Assembly (NCBI GenBank): GCA_026125865.1 | Contig: JAHCKI010000071.1 | Location: 1-9,404 of the forward strand | Reading direction: 5' to 3' | DNA: 9,404 nt | Source: Rhodospirillales bacterium | GTDB lineage: Bacteria > Pseudomonadota > Alphaproteobacteria > Rhodospirillales > Defluviicoccaceae | Shown here: positions 1-6,531 of the stretch, piece by piece | How the letters are laid out: each line of letters starts with the position of its first letter | Numbering within the stretch: position 1 is the stretch's first letter | Notes under the pieces: generated by a model | What the model was told of the DNA's origin: nothing | Database searches by the model: none | The model's input: the letters and a program-made list of their open reading frames with translations, nothing else | Position numbers and translations under genes: made by a program

Positions 1-1013
1 GTAAAGACATCATTGGACGCATCCTCAACCATTTTCTCAATATATTTGGTGACTTAAAGGTTTTTCCGCTCGCGGTCCGCAATCGGTACGACATCATCCA
101 GGTACGGAACAAATTTGCCGGGGGGCTCATGGCCCTTTTGGCGGCGCGGGCAACCGGTGCCAAGTTCTGCTATTGGATACCCTACCCCTTGCCGGAAGAA
201 TGGCTTTACATGGCTCGATCCGGACTGTCTCGATACCCCTTCATACTCCGCTGCAAGGGTCACTTGGCACGTGTTCTCTTGTATCGGCTGCTTCTGCCTT
301 GCGCCGATCACATCTTCGTGCAAAGCGAACAAATTCGGGACGATATAGCGGCGGAAGGAATTGACGGACGAAAAATGACACCGGTTCTCATGGGCATCCG
401 TGCGGACCGAATTCTCTCGGCCGACGACGCCACGGCGCCTGACCCACAAAATCCGACACTTCTGTACCTCGGCACCCTCTTCCGCGTGCGCCAACTCGAC
501 TTCGTTATTCGGGTATTGGCGCTGGTCAAAAAGCGCTTTCCGGGAACGAGGCTCAAAATGATCGGAGAAGGCTACGATCCCATGGACAGGCAAATCCTCG
601 ACGATGAGATTGAACGACAGGACCTCCGCGACAGCGTTGTTTTTCCGGGCTTCCTTCCCATTGACGAAGCCCTGCGTGAGGTTCGCCAAGCGGATATCTG
701 CCTCTCACCCTTCGCGCCGGTATCGTTCTTGCAGTCGACATCCCCAACCAAACTGATCGAGTATTTGGCCATGGCGAAGCTTGTTGTCGCCAACCACCAT
801 CCCGAGCAATCATCGGTCCTGGAAGACAGCGGTGTCAGCAAGAGCGTTGCATGGGATGAGCAAGCCTTTTCGGAAGAGATTTGCCGCTTGTTGGAAGACC
901 CCGAAGGGTCTCGACGGAAAGCCGGCAAAGGACCGGAATACGTTCGACAAAACCGTACTTACGAAGAAATCGCCCGCATGGTCGATGAAATCTATAAAAA
1001 AGTTCTGGCTTGA
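1..1013 (+). CDS. GT4-type glycosyltransferase, first copy of a tandem pair (5' end outside window)
   Basis: The reading frame is open from base 3 to the TGA at 1011-1013 (336 codons), so the gene starts upstream of the window. The ATG at 129 is internal, because the codons before it match the neighbouring paralogue (GDLKVFPLAVRNRYDIIQVR against GDFKALRLALRNRYDVIQVR). The visible part has the end of the N-terminal Rossmann-like domain and the C-terminal donor domain of GT-B family 4 enzymes, with YLGTLFRVR, KMIGEGYDP and SPTKLIEYLA. Such enzymes move a sugar from a nucleotide donor to a lipid-linked glycan in the cytoplasm. By eye it is about two thirds identical to the next gene. It departs from that copy at two usually conserved places in the donor domain: AKLVVA instead of AKPVVA, and SGVSKSV instead of SGAGLCV. 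Only the second Glu of the E-x7-E motif is present, as in the sister copy. Donor and acceptor sugars cannot be assigned. It is the first visible gene of a plus-strand polysaccharide operon, 21 bases from the next gene. Confidence 0.88.
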   Translation, partial: KDIIGRILNHFLNIFGDLKVFPLAVRNRYDIIQVRNKFAGGLMALLAARATGAKFCYWIPYPLPEEWLYMARSGLSRYPFILRCKGHLARVLLYRLLLPCADHIFVQSEQIRDDIAAEGIDGRKMTPVLMGIRADRILSADDATAPDPQNPTLLYLGTLFRVRQLDFVIRVLALVKKRFPGTRLKMIGEGYDPMDRQILDDEIERQDLRDSVVFPGFLPIDEALREVRQADICLSPFAPVSFLQSTSPTKLIEYLAMAKLVVANHHPEQSSVLEDSGVSKSVAWDEQAFSEEICRLLEDPEGSRRKAGKGPEYVRQNRTYEEIARMVDEIYKKVLA

Positions 1014-1034
1014 CGATTGACCACACGCAACAGG

Positions 1035-2336
1035 ATGAACCGATGCGATGCAACACCGTCGCTAAGAAGACGACGAGAACCGGACACGTCTTCATTGAGG
1101 CTACTCTATATCACTGAGGATCGATTCCCGCCGTTTCGAGCGGATGTGGTCGAACTGTTCGTCCAACAGCTCGTCCCCCGCGGCATTGTGGTGGATTGGA
1201 TCATGCAGCGAAGCGAAGCGGCGCGAGATGCTCCCGACGTTGTCGGTTGGAACGGTTGCCGCGTGTACCTGACACCACGAAGCACTCGGTCGAGCAAACT
1301 GAGACGTATCCTTGATTGGCTTCTCGGTTTCGTCGGGGATTTCAAGGCGCTTCGGTTGGCATTACGGAATCGATACGACGTCATTCAAGTGCGTGACAAG
1401 TTCGCGAGCGGTCTCATCGCCTTGCTCGCGGCCCGCATCAGTGGCGCCAGGTTTTGCTACTGGATGTCCTATCCGTTTCCCGAGGAATGGCTGTACCTAG
1501 CGCGATCGGGACTTTCCGGCAACACCGCCTTGGTGCAGTTGTGCAAGGGACATTTCGCAAGCTTTGCTCTCTACAGGATCCTCCTGCGTTTCGCTGATCA
1601 TGTTTTCGTCCAAAGTGAACGAATGCGAGACACCGTCGCGGCGAAAGGGATTGCGCCCCAAAAAATAACGGCTGTTCCCATGGGAATTCATGCGGACCAG
1701 ATACTCTCCGCCGACGCCGCCGAACGGCCCAATCCGGAAGCGCCGGTGCTCCTCTATCTCGGAACGCTCTTTCGAGTGCGTCATCTCGATTTTCTCATTC
1801 GCGTCATAGGTCTTGTACGCGAGCGTTTTCCCAATGTGACACTGAAGATGATCGGTGAAGGTTATGATCCCCGAGACCGCGCCGTTCTCGATGATGAGAT
1901 CGAGCGCCTGGATCTTCGTGACAATGTCGAATTCACAGGCTTCATGCCCATGGAACAAGCCTGGGAGGAAGTCCGCAAATCGGACATTTGTCTATCTCCC
2001 ATCGCCCCCCTGCCCATATTGCAGGTGGGAAGCCCCACCAAGCTCATCGAGTATCTCGCCTTGGCCAAGCCGGTGGTGGCGAGCGAACACCCGGACCAGT
2101 CTCGCATCCTACGCGAAAGCGGCGCGGGTCTTTGTGTTCCTTGGGAAGAAAAGGCATTCGCCGACGGAATTTGTCGATTCCTCGATGACCCGGAAATGGC
2201 CCGCCGAATGGCCGCCCGAGGTCCAGCGTACATTGCGCTGCACCGCTCCTATGATGTTTTGTCCGAACCCGTAGAGCGCATCTACCGAAACCTGGTCGTT
2301 TCCGAACACGCGGTTGTAGGCGCCATGTGTGAATAG
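1035..2336 (+). CDS. GT4-type glycosyltransferase, second copy of a tandem pair
   Basis: This 433-residue protein (from the ATG at 1035) has the two-domain GT-B layout of family 4 glycosyltransferases. The N-terminal domain opens at about residue 21 with LRLLYITEDRFPPFRADV. The C-terminal domain has YLGTLFRVR (241-249), KMIGEGYDP (271-279), FTGFMP (300-305) and PTKLIEYLALAKPVVAS (334-350). The Glu in IEY is the conserved second Glu of E-x7-E; the position of the first is Val332, as in single-Glu members such as the WbuB type (family comparison from memory). It probably extends a lipid-linked repeat unit in the cytoplasm; the sugar is unknown. Start choice is uncertain. A TTG at 1017 would add six residues, and the ATG at 1035 has only cagg directly against it. 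A TTG at 1095 would begin at the conserved core. Residues 1-20 are Arg-rich and low in information. It is a tandem duplicate of the preceding gene and better conserved in the donor domain. Confidence 0.87.
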   Translation: MNRCDATPSLRRRREPDTSSLRLLYITEDRFPPFRADVVELFVQQLVPRGIVVDWIMQRSEAARDAPDVVGWNGCRVYLTPRSTRSSKLRRILDWLLGFVGDFKALRLALRNRYDVIQVRDKFASGLIALLAARISGARFCYWMSYPFPEEWLYLARSGLSGNTALVQLCKGHFASFALYRILLRFADHVFVQSERMRDTVAAKGIAPQKITAVPMGIHADQILSADAAERPNPEAPVLLYLGTLFRVRHLDFLIRVIGLVRERFPNVTLKMIGEGYDPRDRAVLDDEIERLDLRDNVEFTGFMPMEQAWEEVRKSDICLSPIAPLPILQVGSPTKLIEYLALAKPVVASEHPDQSRILRESGAGLCVPWEEKAFADGICRFLDDPEMARRMAARGPAYIALHRSYDVLSEPVERIYRNLVVSEHAVVGAMCE

Positions 2337-2364
2337 CTGTCGGAGCGGGAAACGATATAACAAC

Positions 2365-3381
2365 ATGAATGGGATGATTTCACGAAACCTACGGCGATTT
2401 GATCGTGCGCTGCAGATTGTCAGTCCGCTCGAAAGCCTACCTAGAACCTATTTTATTCTCTTTCATCGGGTGGTCTCCTCAGAGGCCGTCATGGCGAAAG
2501 ATTTGTTTCTTCCCCAAGAAGGTTTTGTCGTCGAAACCTACCGCCGGTTTATCGATGAAGCACTCAACCTTGGGTTCAAGTTTATCACGCCGGAGCAGGC
2601 CATCTCCGATCCACCACAGGAAGCACCGGGGTTGGTCATCACCTTCGATGATGGGTATGCGGATGGCCTCAACATCCTGCCTGTCCTAAAAGAATATGGG
2701 GTTCCCGCCACCTTTTTCGTGTCGACCGACTATGTGCGTGATCAAATGAGTTTCTGGTGGGACGTTGTCTATCGAAACCGGCGTCGTCAGGGTCACGGCG
2801 ACGACAAGATCGCCGCCGAACTCCATGCGCTTCGTCACAGCACCCCTCTTCAAATCAACAACCACCTCATGACGGCGTTCGGACCCTCTTCGCTCGCTGT
2901 CGTTACCGACGATGAACGCCCATTGACCGCTCAAGAACTGCAAACGATGGCCAACGATCCCCTCGTGGTCATTGGCAACCACACGGCAGAGCATGCGGTC
3001 TTGCCCCTGCTTACGCGGACGGATGCGGCTCAGCAGATCACGCGGGCGCAGGACTATTTGCGGGACGTCACCGGGCGCACACCGAGTGTGATTTCTTATC
3101 CGAACGGCTACTACAACGCTGACATCATTGCAGCGGCAGTGTCCGCCGGCCTCGGTATCGGTATTACAACTCAGCCCCGCTCCAATCGACCCAATCTGTC
3201 CGCTTTTGGCGCCATGCAGCTTGGCCGTCATGCACCGCCAAATGCGAACAACTTTTCGGCTTTCCTGCGTGGTCTCCGCAAAGCCCTGCAATTAAACAAC
3301 GCCTGGCGAGCCTATCGTGAATCCCGACGTGTCCTTCCGCGACAAAATGATTGCGGCGGCGGGGATCGGGCGTCGGCATGA
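2365..3381 (+). CDS. Polysaccharide deacetylase (NodB homology domain, CE4 family)
   Basis: This 338-residue protein carries the three main NodB/CE4 signatures. Motif 1 is TFDDGYAD (93-100), with the catalytic-base and metal Asp pair D95/D96. Motif 2 is NHTAEH (205-210), with the metal ligands H206 and H210. Motif 3 is SYPNGYY (244-250). Enzymes of this family remove N- or O-acetyl groups from polysaccharides using a divalent metal. About 105 residues separate motifs 1 and 2, including FWWDVVYRNRRR; that insertion seems usual among deacetylases of exopolysaccharide clusters. No signal peptide or membrane segment is visible, so it may act on cytoplasmic lipid-linked intermediates, though attachment through its basic N-terminus is possible. 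A GTG at 2329 is an alternative start that overlaps the upstream gene by 8 bases and has gtagg 8 bases before it. The ATG at 2365 has only a distant ggga at 2347-2350. The stop overlaps the next start as ATGA. The last 10-15 residues (GGGDRASA) are low-complexity. Confidence 0.88.
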   Translation: MNGMISRNLRRFDRALQIVSPLESLPRTYFILFHRVVSSEAVMAKDLFLPQEGFVVETYRRFIDEALNLGFKFITPEQAISDPPQEAPGLVITFDDGYADGLNILPVLKEYGVPATFFVSTDYVRDQMSFWWDVVYRNRRRQGHGDDKIAAELHALRHSTPLQINNHLMTAFGPSSLAVVTDDERPLTAQELQTMANDPLVVIGNHTAEHAVLPLLTRTDAAQQITRAQDYLRDVTGRTPSVISYPNGYYNADIIAAAVSAGLGIGITTQPRSNRPNLSAFGAMQLGRHAPPNANNFSAFLRGLRKALQLNNAWRAYRESRRVLPRQNDCGGGDRASA

Positions 3382-4499
3382 AACCAACTGGGCGCCCGCT
3401 GCATCGGGTTCTGCATCTCATCAACGGTGAACACTATTCCGGCGCGGAGCGGGTGCAGGATCTGCTTGCCCAACATCTCCCGGCTTTTGGGTTTGACGTC
3501 GAGATTGCCTGCCTGAAGCCGAACCTATTCCCGAAACAAATGCGGGCACGAAATGTGCCGTTGCACACCCTCCCGATGCGTTCGAAGGTCGATCTCGGCA
3601 TTGTGCTCGCTCTCGCTCGAAAGATCCGCGAACGCGGTTACAGCCTCATTCACACACATACGCCGCGGACAGCACTGATCGGACGTCCGGCTAGCCTCCT
3701 TGCTCGGATTCCGTTCGTCTACCATGTTCATAGCCCGGCCGAGGCCGACTCAACGGATGTTTGGCGCAATCGTATCAACTCCCTCATCGAACGCGTCACC
3801 TTGGTTGGGGCCGACCATCTGATAACGGTCTGCGAGCCCTACCGCGCCGATTTCATGGCTCGCGGATTTCGTAAAGACCGGATTTCCGTCGTTCTTAACG
3901 GCATCGAGCATGAGGGCCCGTTACGCGCCTGGACACCGCCGACCAATGGCTGGCGCATTGGTACGGTCGCCCTTTTCCGTCCCCGCAAAGGTTTGGAGAA
4001 TTTATTGCGGGCGTTGGCCATGCTGGTTGCGGAAGGGTATGACATTTCCCTCCTTGCAGTCGGTCCATTCGAATCTCCCGACTATGAACGGGAGATACGG
4101 GCGTTGTCCGAAACCTTGGGGCTTGGCAATCGCATCCAGTGGACCGGCTTTACGAGCGATGTGGATAGCGAATTCGCCCGAATGGACATATTCGTGCTGC
4201 CGAGCTTATTCGGTGAGGGAAACCCCATGGTGATCATCGAAGCCATGGCGAACGGTGTTCCCGTTATCGCCACGCGGCTTGGTGGCATCCCTGACGTTGT
4301 CCGCAACGGTATAGATGGGTGTTTGGTTGCACCTGGCGACGACCGAGCCTTGGCGGATGCCATTCGCGCCGGCGTAACCGGCCAAATGGATTTGGTGCAA
4401 ATGCGCGAAAGCGCGTACGAGCGTCGGCACGCTCTATTGTCAGCGGGGGCCATGGCCCACGCGGTAGCCGGGGTGTACGAGAAAGTACTGTCAGCGTGA
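3378..4499 (+). CDS. GT4-family glycosyltransferase with complete E-x7-E motif
   Basis: A 373-residue GT-B enzyme of family 4. The N-terminal domain starts HLINGEHYSGAERVQDLL (12-30), with the small-residue loop (SGAER) that is usual near the acceptor site. The C-terminal donor domain begins near residue 192 with RIGTVALFRPRKGLENLL; R201 and K204 are in the usual phosphate-contacting positions. The catalytic region GEGNPMVIIEAMANG has E280 and E288 spaced as E-x7-E, followed by PVIATRLGGIPDVV. It should transfer a sugar with retention of configuration to a lipid-linked glycan in the cytoplasm. It is only distantly related to the two tandem glycosyltransferases upstream, so it probably makes a different linkage. 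The ATG at 3378 overlaps the deacetylase stop (ATGA) and has gggga at 3361-3365 a suitable distance before it. A TTG at 3351 would add nine Arg/Gly-rich residues and is less likely. Its stop overlaps the next start as GTGA, so expression is probably coupled on both sides. Confidence 0.9.
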   Translation: MKPTGRPLHRVLHLINGEHYSGAERVQDLLAQHLPAFGFDVEIACLKPNLFPKQMRARNVPLHTLPMRSKVDLGIVLALARKIRERGYSLIHTHTPRTALIGRPASLLARIPFVYHVHSPAEADSTDVWRNRINSLIERVTLVGADHLITVCEPYRADFMARGFRKDRISVVLNGIEHEGPLRAWTPPTNGWRIGTVALFRPRKGLENLLRALAMLVAEGYDISLLAVGPFESPDYEREIRALSETLGLGNRIQWTGFTSDVDSEFARMDIFVLPSLFGEGNPMVIIEAMANGVPVIATRLGGIPDVVRNGIDGCLVAPGDDRALADAIRAGVTGQMDLVQMRESAYERRHALLSAGAMAHAVAGVYEKVLSA

Positions 4500-5284
4500 A
4501 TAAGCGAGTGCCCTTATTCGATATCGAGATCGACGCGCTTCGACGCGACGAAACGATTGATCTCCTGCTCAACTGGATGCGCGAGCCAACCGGTACCGCT
4601 CGATATGTCGTCACGCCCAACGTGAACCATGTCGTGAAGCTTCAGAAACACACGGCTTTCCGAGAGGCGTACCGACATGCCTCGCTTGTCATCGCCGACG
4701 GGAATCCGATCATCTGGGCTTCGCGCCTCGTCGGCCAACCGCTTCCGGAGCGGGTTCCAGGCAGCGACATCGCCCCGATGCTCTTGGAGGCTGCGAACAC
4801 CACCGGCGGAACACGAGTCTTCCTCCTCGGCGCGGGACCCGGGGTCGCCGACCGCGCCGCTCGGCTCATCCACGAAACCTGGCCAAATGTTCGGGTCGTG
4901 GGCGTTTACAGCCCCCCTTTCGGCTTCGAAACCAATTCGGCGGAGAACGAAAAAATCGTCGCCATGATCAACGATGCCGGCGCAGACCTTCTCGTTGTCG
5001 GCCTCGGCGCTCCTAAACAAGAACTGTGGACCTATCGGAACAGGGATCGTCTACGGGTACCGGTAACCCTATGTGTGGGAGCGGTTATCGATTTCCTGGC
5101 CGGGGAAAAAACACGCGCGCCGAAGTGGATTCAGTTTTTCGCTATGGAATGGCTTCACCGCATGCTTTCGGAGCCGAGACGCCTGACGCGGCGCTACGCT
5201 CGCGACGCCATCGTATTTCCACGACTTGTTTTCCGAGAATGGCGTCGCCGGCACAAACGAGGGGGCCTCTATGAAGTCAAATAG
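4496..5284 (+). CDS. WecG/TagA/CpsF-family glycosyltransferase (GT26)
   Basis: A 262-residue protein, the usual length for this family. It shows the family pattern in order: TPNVNHV (40-46); IADGNPI (66-72), with D68 at the position reported as catalytic in TagA; RVPGSD (86-91); LLGAGPG (110-116); VVGLGAPKQE (167-176), with a conserved Gln; and DFLAGEKTRAPKWIQ (199-213). Members transfer N-acetylmannosamine or N-acetylmannosaminuronate to undecaprenyl-PP-GlcNAc, as in TagA teichoic-acid linkage-unit and WecG common-antigen synthesis. The donor here cannot be told from sequence. The C-terminal 40 residues are rich in Arg and aromatic residues (EPRRLTRRY at 226-234, then REWRRRHKR), like the C-terminal appendage thought to bring TagA to the membrane. 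The GTG start at 4496 overlaps the upstream TGA. The open frame runs back to 4319, but that upstream part is Arg-rich, unlike the family, and lies over the previous gene. It is the last plus-strand gene, with its stop 4 bases from a convergent stop. Confidence 0.91.
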   Translation: MNKRVPLFDIEIDALRRDETIDLLLNWMREPTGTARYVVTPNVNHVVKLQKHTAFREAYRHASLVIADGNPIIWASRLVGQPLPERVPGSDIAPMLLEAANTTGGTRVFLLGAGPGVADRAARLIHETWPNVRVVGVYSPPFGFETNSAENEKIVAMINDAGADLLVVGLGAPKQELWTYRNRDRLRVPVTLCVGAVIDFLAGEKTRAPKWIQFFAMEWLHRMLSEPRRLTRRYARDAIVFPRLVFREWRRRHKRGGLYEVK

Positions 5285-5288
5285 GGAT

Positions 5289-6320
5289 TCAAAATCGTTT
5301 GCTTCGAAAGCTGCGCACGGAGACGAACAGCTCGGCGAACAAACCTGGAATCCCTCTTAAGGATGATCCACGCGACCGGCGCCTGACATACTGGCGCGCT
5401 TGTGCGTGAATGAAATCCCGGAGACGCCACCACCAAAGCGCCAAACCGGAAGGGGGCCTGGAGCGGCAGCCAGCGCGAAGCCGCGGGTAACCAAGTTCCG
5501 TCAGACGATGACCGGCGATTTGCTCCAAACGAGTGAGGGTCGCTGCGTCGAAGTAGGTACGCCAATTCCCGGAGTTCTCTTCAATTCCGCCAAGTTCACC
5601 GCGACGCGTGCTTTGCGGATGTGAGGAAACGAGCACGTCATCGGTAAACCTGAGTTCCAGGAACTCCAAAAGCTCCTCCATGCTTTGCCGCGGATTGCGG
5701 GTCAGATCCTCAAAACGAACTTCATGGTATCGATTTGCCAAAGTCGCCCCCTGCCGTCGCGCTTCGTCGACGGCAGCTTGCCAGCGGTGAAGAACCAAGT
5801 CCGGAGTCCGGCGCCACCTGCGATGCAGCGAGGCGGCGCAATCGCGTCCGTCTCGAATGATTTGAATGAATTGCGAACGGGGAAATGCGTCGGCGATCAA
5901 CTCCATGTGCAGCATGTTCTGAGGACTTTTTTCGCACCATCTGACCTTGTCATGGCGCGCCGCGAATGTCCTCATAGTAGCGTCAACGATGCCTGGAATA
6001 CTTCGCTCGAAATTCCGCCAATTGGATGGGATTGGCGGCAGGATGCCAGCGCCGACGCGCCGAAACGCCGGCGTCATGTCCAAAATTTTTCGCCATGCGC
6101 GAAGAAAGGTCTCATCATCCGAGAGAGGGCCGAACTGTGAGGCGCGCTCAAGCAAATAGGGAATGAGCCTGATCTCGTCCGGAAGAGTAAAGACATCCGG
6201 ATGCCGCCCCAAGCTCTCGCTGAGCATCGTTGTGCCGGAACCATTGAAGCCTACGATAAAGACAGGGCGAACGTTCGCTTGGCCTTTTACCGGAAGCGGC
6301 TCTCCGAATGGATCTCCCAA
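5289..6320 (-). CDS. PAPS-dependent sulfotransferase-like protein
   Basis: A 343-residue protein with the P-loop-like fold signatures of carbohydrate or aryl sulfotransferases. GFNGSGTTML (24-33) is the 5'-phosphosulfate-binding loop, WCEKSPQNML (128-137) an internal conserved block, and IIRDGRDCAASLHRRW (154-169) the 3'-phosphate-binding region. FEDLTRNPRQSMEELLEFL (203-221) and NSGNWRTYF (249-257) are the usual late motifs. The predicted reaction is transfer of sulfate from PAPS to a hydroxyl; next to a polysaccharide operon, a glycan acceptor is likely but unproven. The loop has Gly27 where most relatives have Arg or Lys (P[RK]SGTT). Residues 283-343 form a strongly basic tail with a Trp triplet, and I do not recognise it. 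TTG at 6320 is the only start codon between the upstream in-frame stop and the P-loop, and GGGGAG lies 11 bases before it. The gene is convergent with the polysaccharide operon and could also belong to the same functional locus as an independently transcribed unit. Confidence 0.87.
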   Translation of the reverse strand: MGDPFGEPLPVKGQANVRPVFIVGFNGSGTTMLSESLGRHPDVFTLPDEIRLIPYLLERASQFGPLSDDETFLRAWRKILDMTPAFRRVGAGILPPIPSNWRNFERSIPGIVDATMRTFAARHDKVRWCEKSPQNMLHMELIADAFPRSQFIQIIRDGRDCAASLHRRWRRTPDLVLHRWQAAVDEARRQGATLANRYHEVRFEDLTRNPRQSMEELLEFLELRFTDDVLVSSHPQSTRRGELGGIEENSGNWRTYFDAATLTRLEQIAGHRLTELGYPRLRAGCRSRPPSGLALWWWRLRDFIHAQARQYVRRRSRGSSLRGIPGLFAELFVSVRSFRSKRF

Positions 6321-6331
6321 GGTAGTTCAGT

Positions 6332-6337
6332 CTCCCC
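6332..6337 (-). promoter_or_regulatory. Ribosome binding site of the sulfotransferase gene
   Basis: On the minus strand GGGGAG occurs 11 bases before the TTG at 6320. An in-frame TGA lies three codons upstream of that TTG and no other start codon precedes the P-loop, so this site fixes the start. I found no convincing -35/-10 pair between the repeats and this site; a TATTCT at about 6358-6363 lacks a well-spaced -35 partner. Confidence 0.6.
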
Positions 6338-6417
6338 GACTTATGGTTCCCTACAATCCAGAATAGCAGACTTTCGCGCTCAAGTACCGATGGACTGTGG
6401 TCATTCAACGATCAACG

Positions 6418-6467
6418 CTAGAGCAAAATGCGATCAGGTCGGGTCATCTGATCGCATTTTGCTCTAG
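6418..6467. repeat. Perfect palindromic intergenic repeat, copy 1
   Basis: Two perfectly complementary 20-base arms (6418-6437 and 6448-6467) surround a 10-base loop (6438-6447). The ends read ctagagca and tgctctag, and the inner arms gcgatcag and ctgatcgc. Read on the minus strand, the core gatcagatgacccgacctgatc closely matches the core of the next repeat, so the two are one family in opposite orientation. It lies in the noncoding gap between the formate dehydrogenase stop and the sulfotransferase start. As RNA it would fold into a very stable hairpin and could protect or end the formate dehydrogenase transcript. There is no U-tract after it on either strand, so a classical intrinsic terminator is not supported. 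The form resembles the short palindromic repeats scattered through alphaproteobacterial genomes (RIME/REP-like), by recollection only. Confidence 0.85.
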
Positions 6468-6479
6468 ATTCTAAAGATA

Positions 6480-6531
6480 TAGAGCACGACCACGCGATCA
6501 GATTGACCCGATCTGATCGCGCCGTGCTCTA
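6480..6531. repeat. Imperfect palindromic repeat, copy 2, overlapping the end of fdsA
   Basis: The left arm (6480-6502) and right arm (6512-6531) pair over 9 outer bases (tagagcacg with cgtgctcta) and 10 inner bases (cgcgatcaga with tctgatcgcg). A bulge of 4 bases against 1 lies between, and the loop is ttgacccga (6503-6511). The core gatcagattgacccgatctgatc matches copy 1 read on the other strand. The two copies are separated by 12 AT-rich bases (6468-6479), giving an inverted pair like a BIME. The repeat lies inside the fdsA frame: it encodes roughly residues 916-926 and contains its TGA (6498-6500). Confidence 0.83.

Noticed and set aside
54..689. Minus-strand open frame of 211 codons opposite the first glycosyltransferase
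   Set aside because: It is the mirror of a well-supported GT4 gene. A similar frame (1497-1958) appears at the matching place opposite the paralogue, so it follows from the coding strand's codon pattern. No protein family is recognisable.
4319..4495. Extension of the WecG-like gene upstream of its GTG
   Set aside because: The 59 extra residues are Arg/Gly-rich, match no family sequence and lie inside the preceding glycosyltransferase gene. The GTGA overlap gives a start matching the family's usual N-terminus.
6148..6408. Minus-strand open frame of 86 codons starting upstream of the sulfotransferase
   Set aside because: Most of it overlaps the sulfotransferase N-terminus in another frame, with no motif. 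I considered a frameshifted N-terminal extension, but the TTG with its GGGGAG site already gives a normal-length protein.
6418..6467. Copy 1 palindrome as a classical intrinsic terminator
   Set aside because: The hairpin is strong but is not followed by a T-tract on either strand, and the family relation to copy 2 is better explained as a repeat. A role in RNA stability remains possible.
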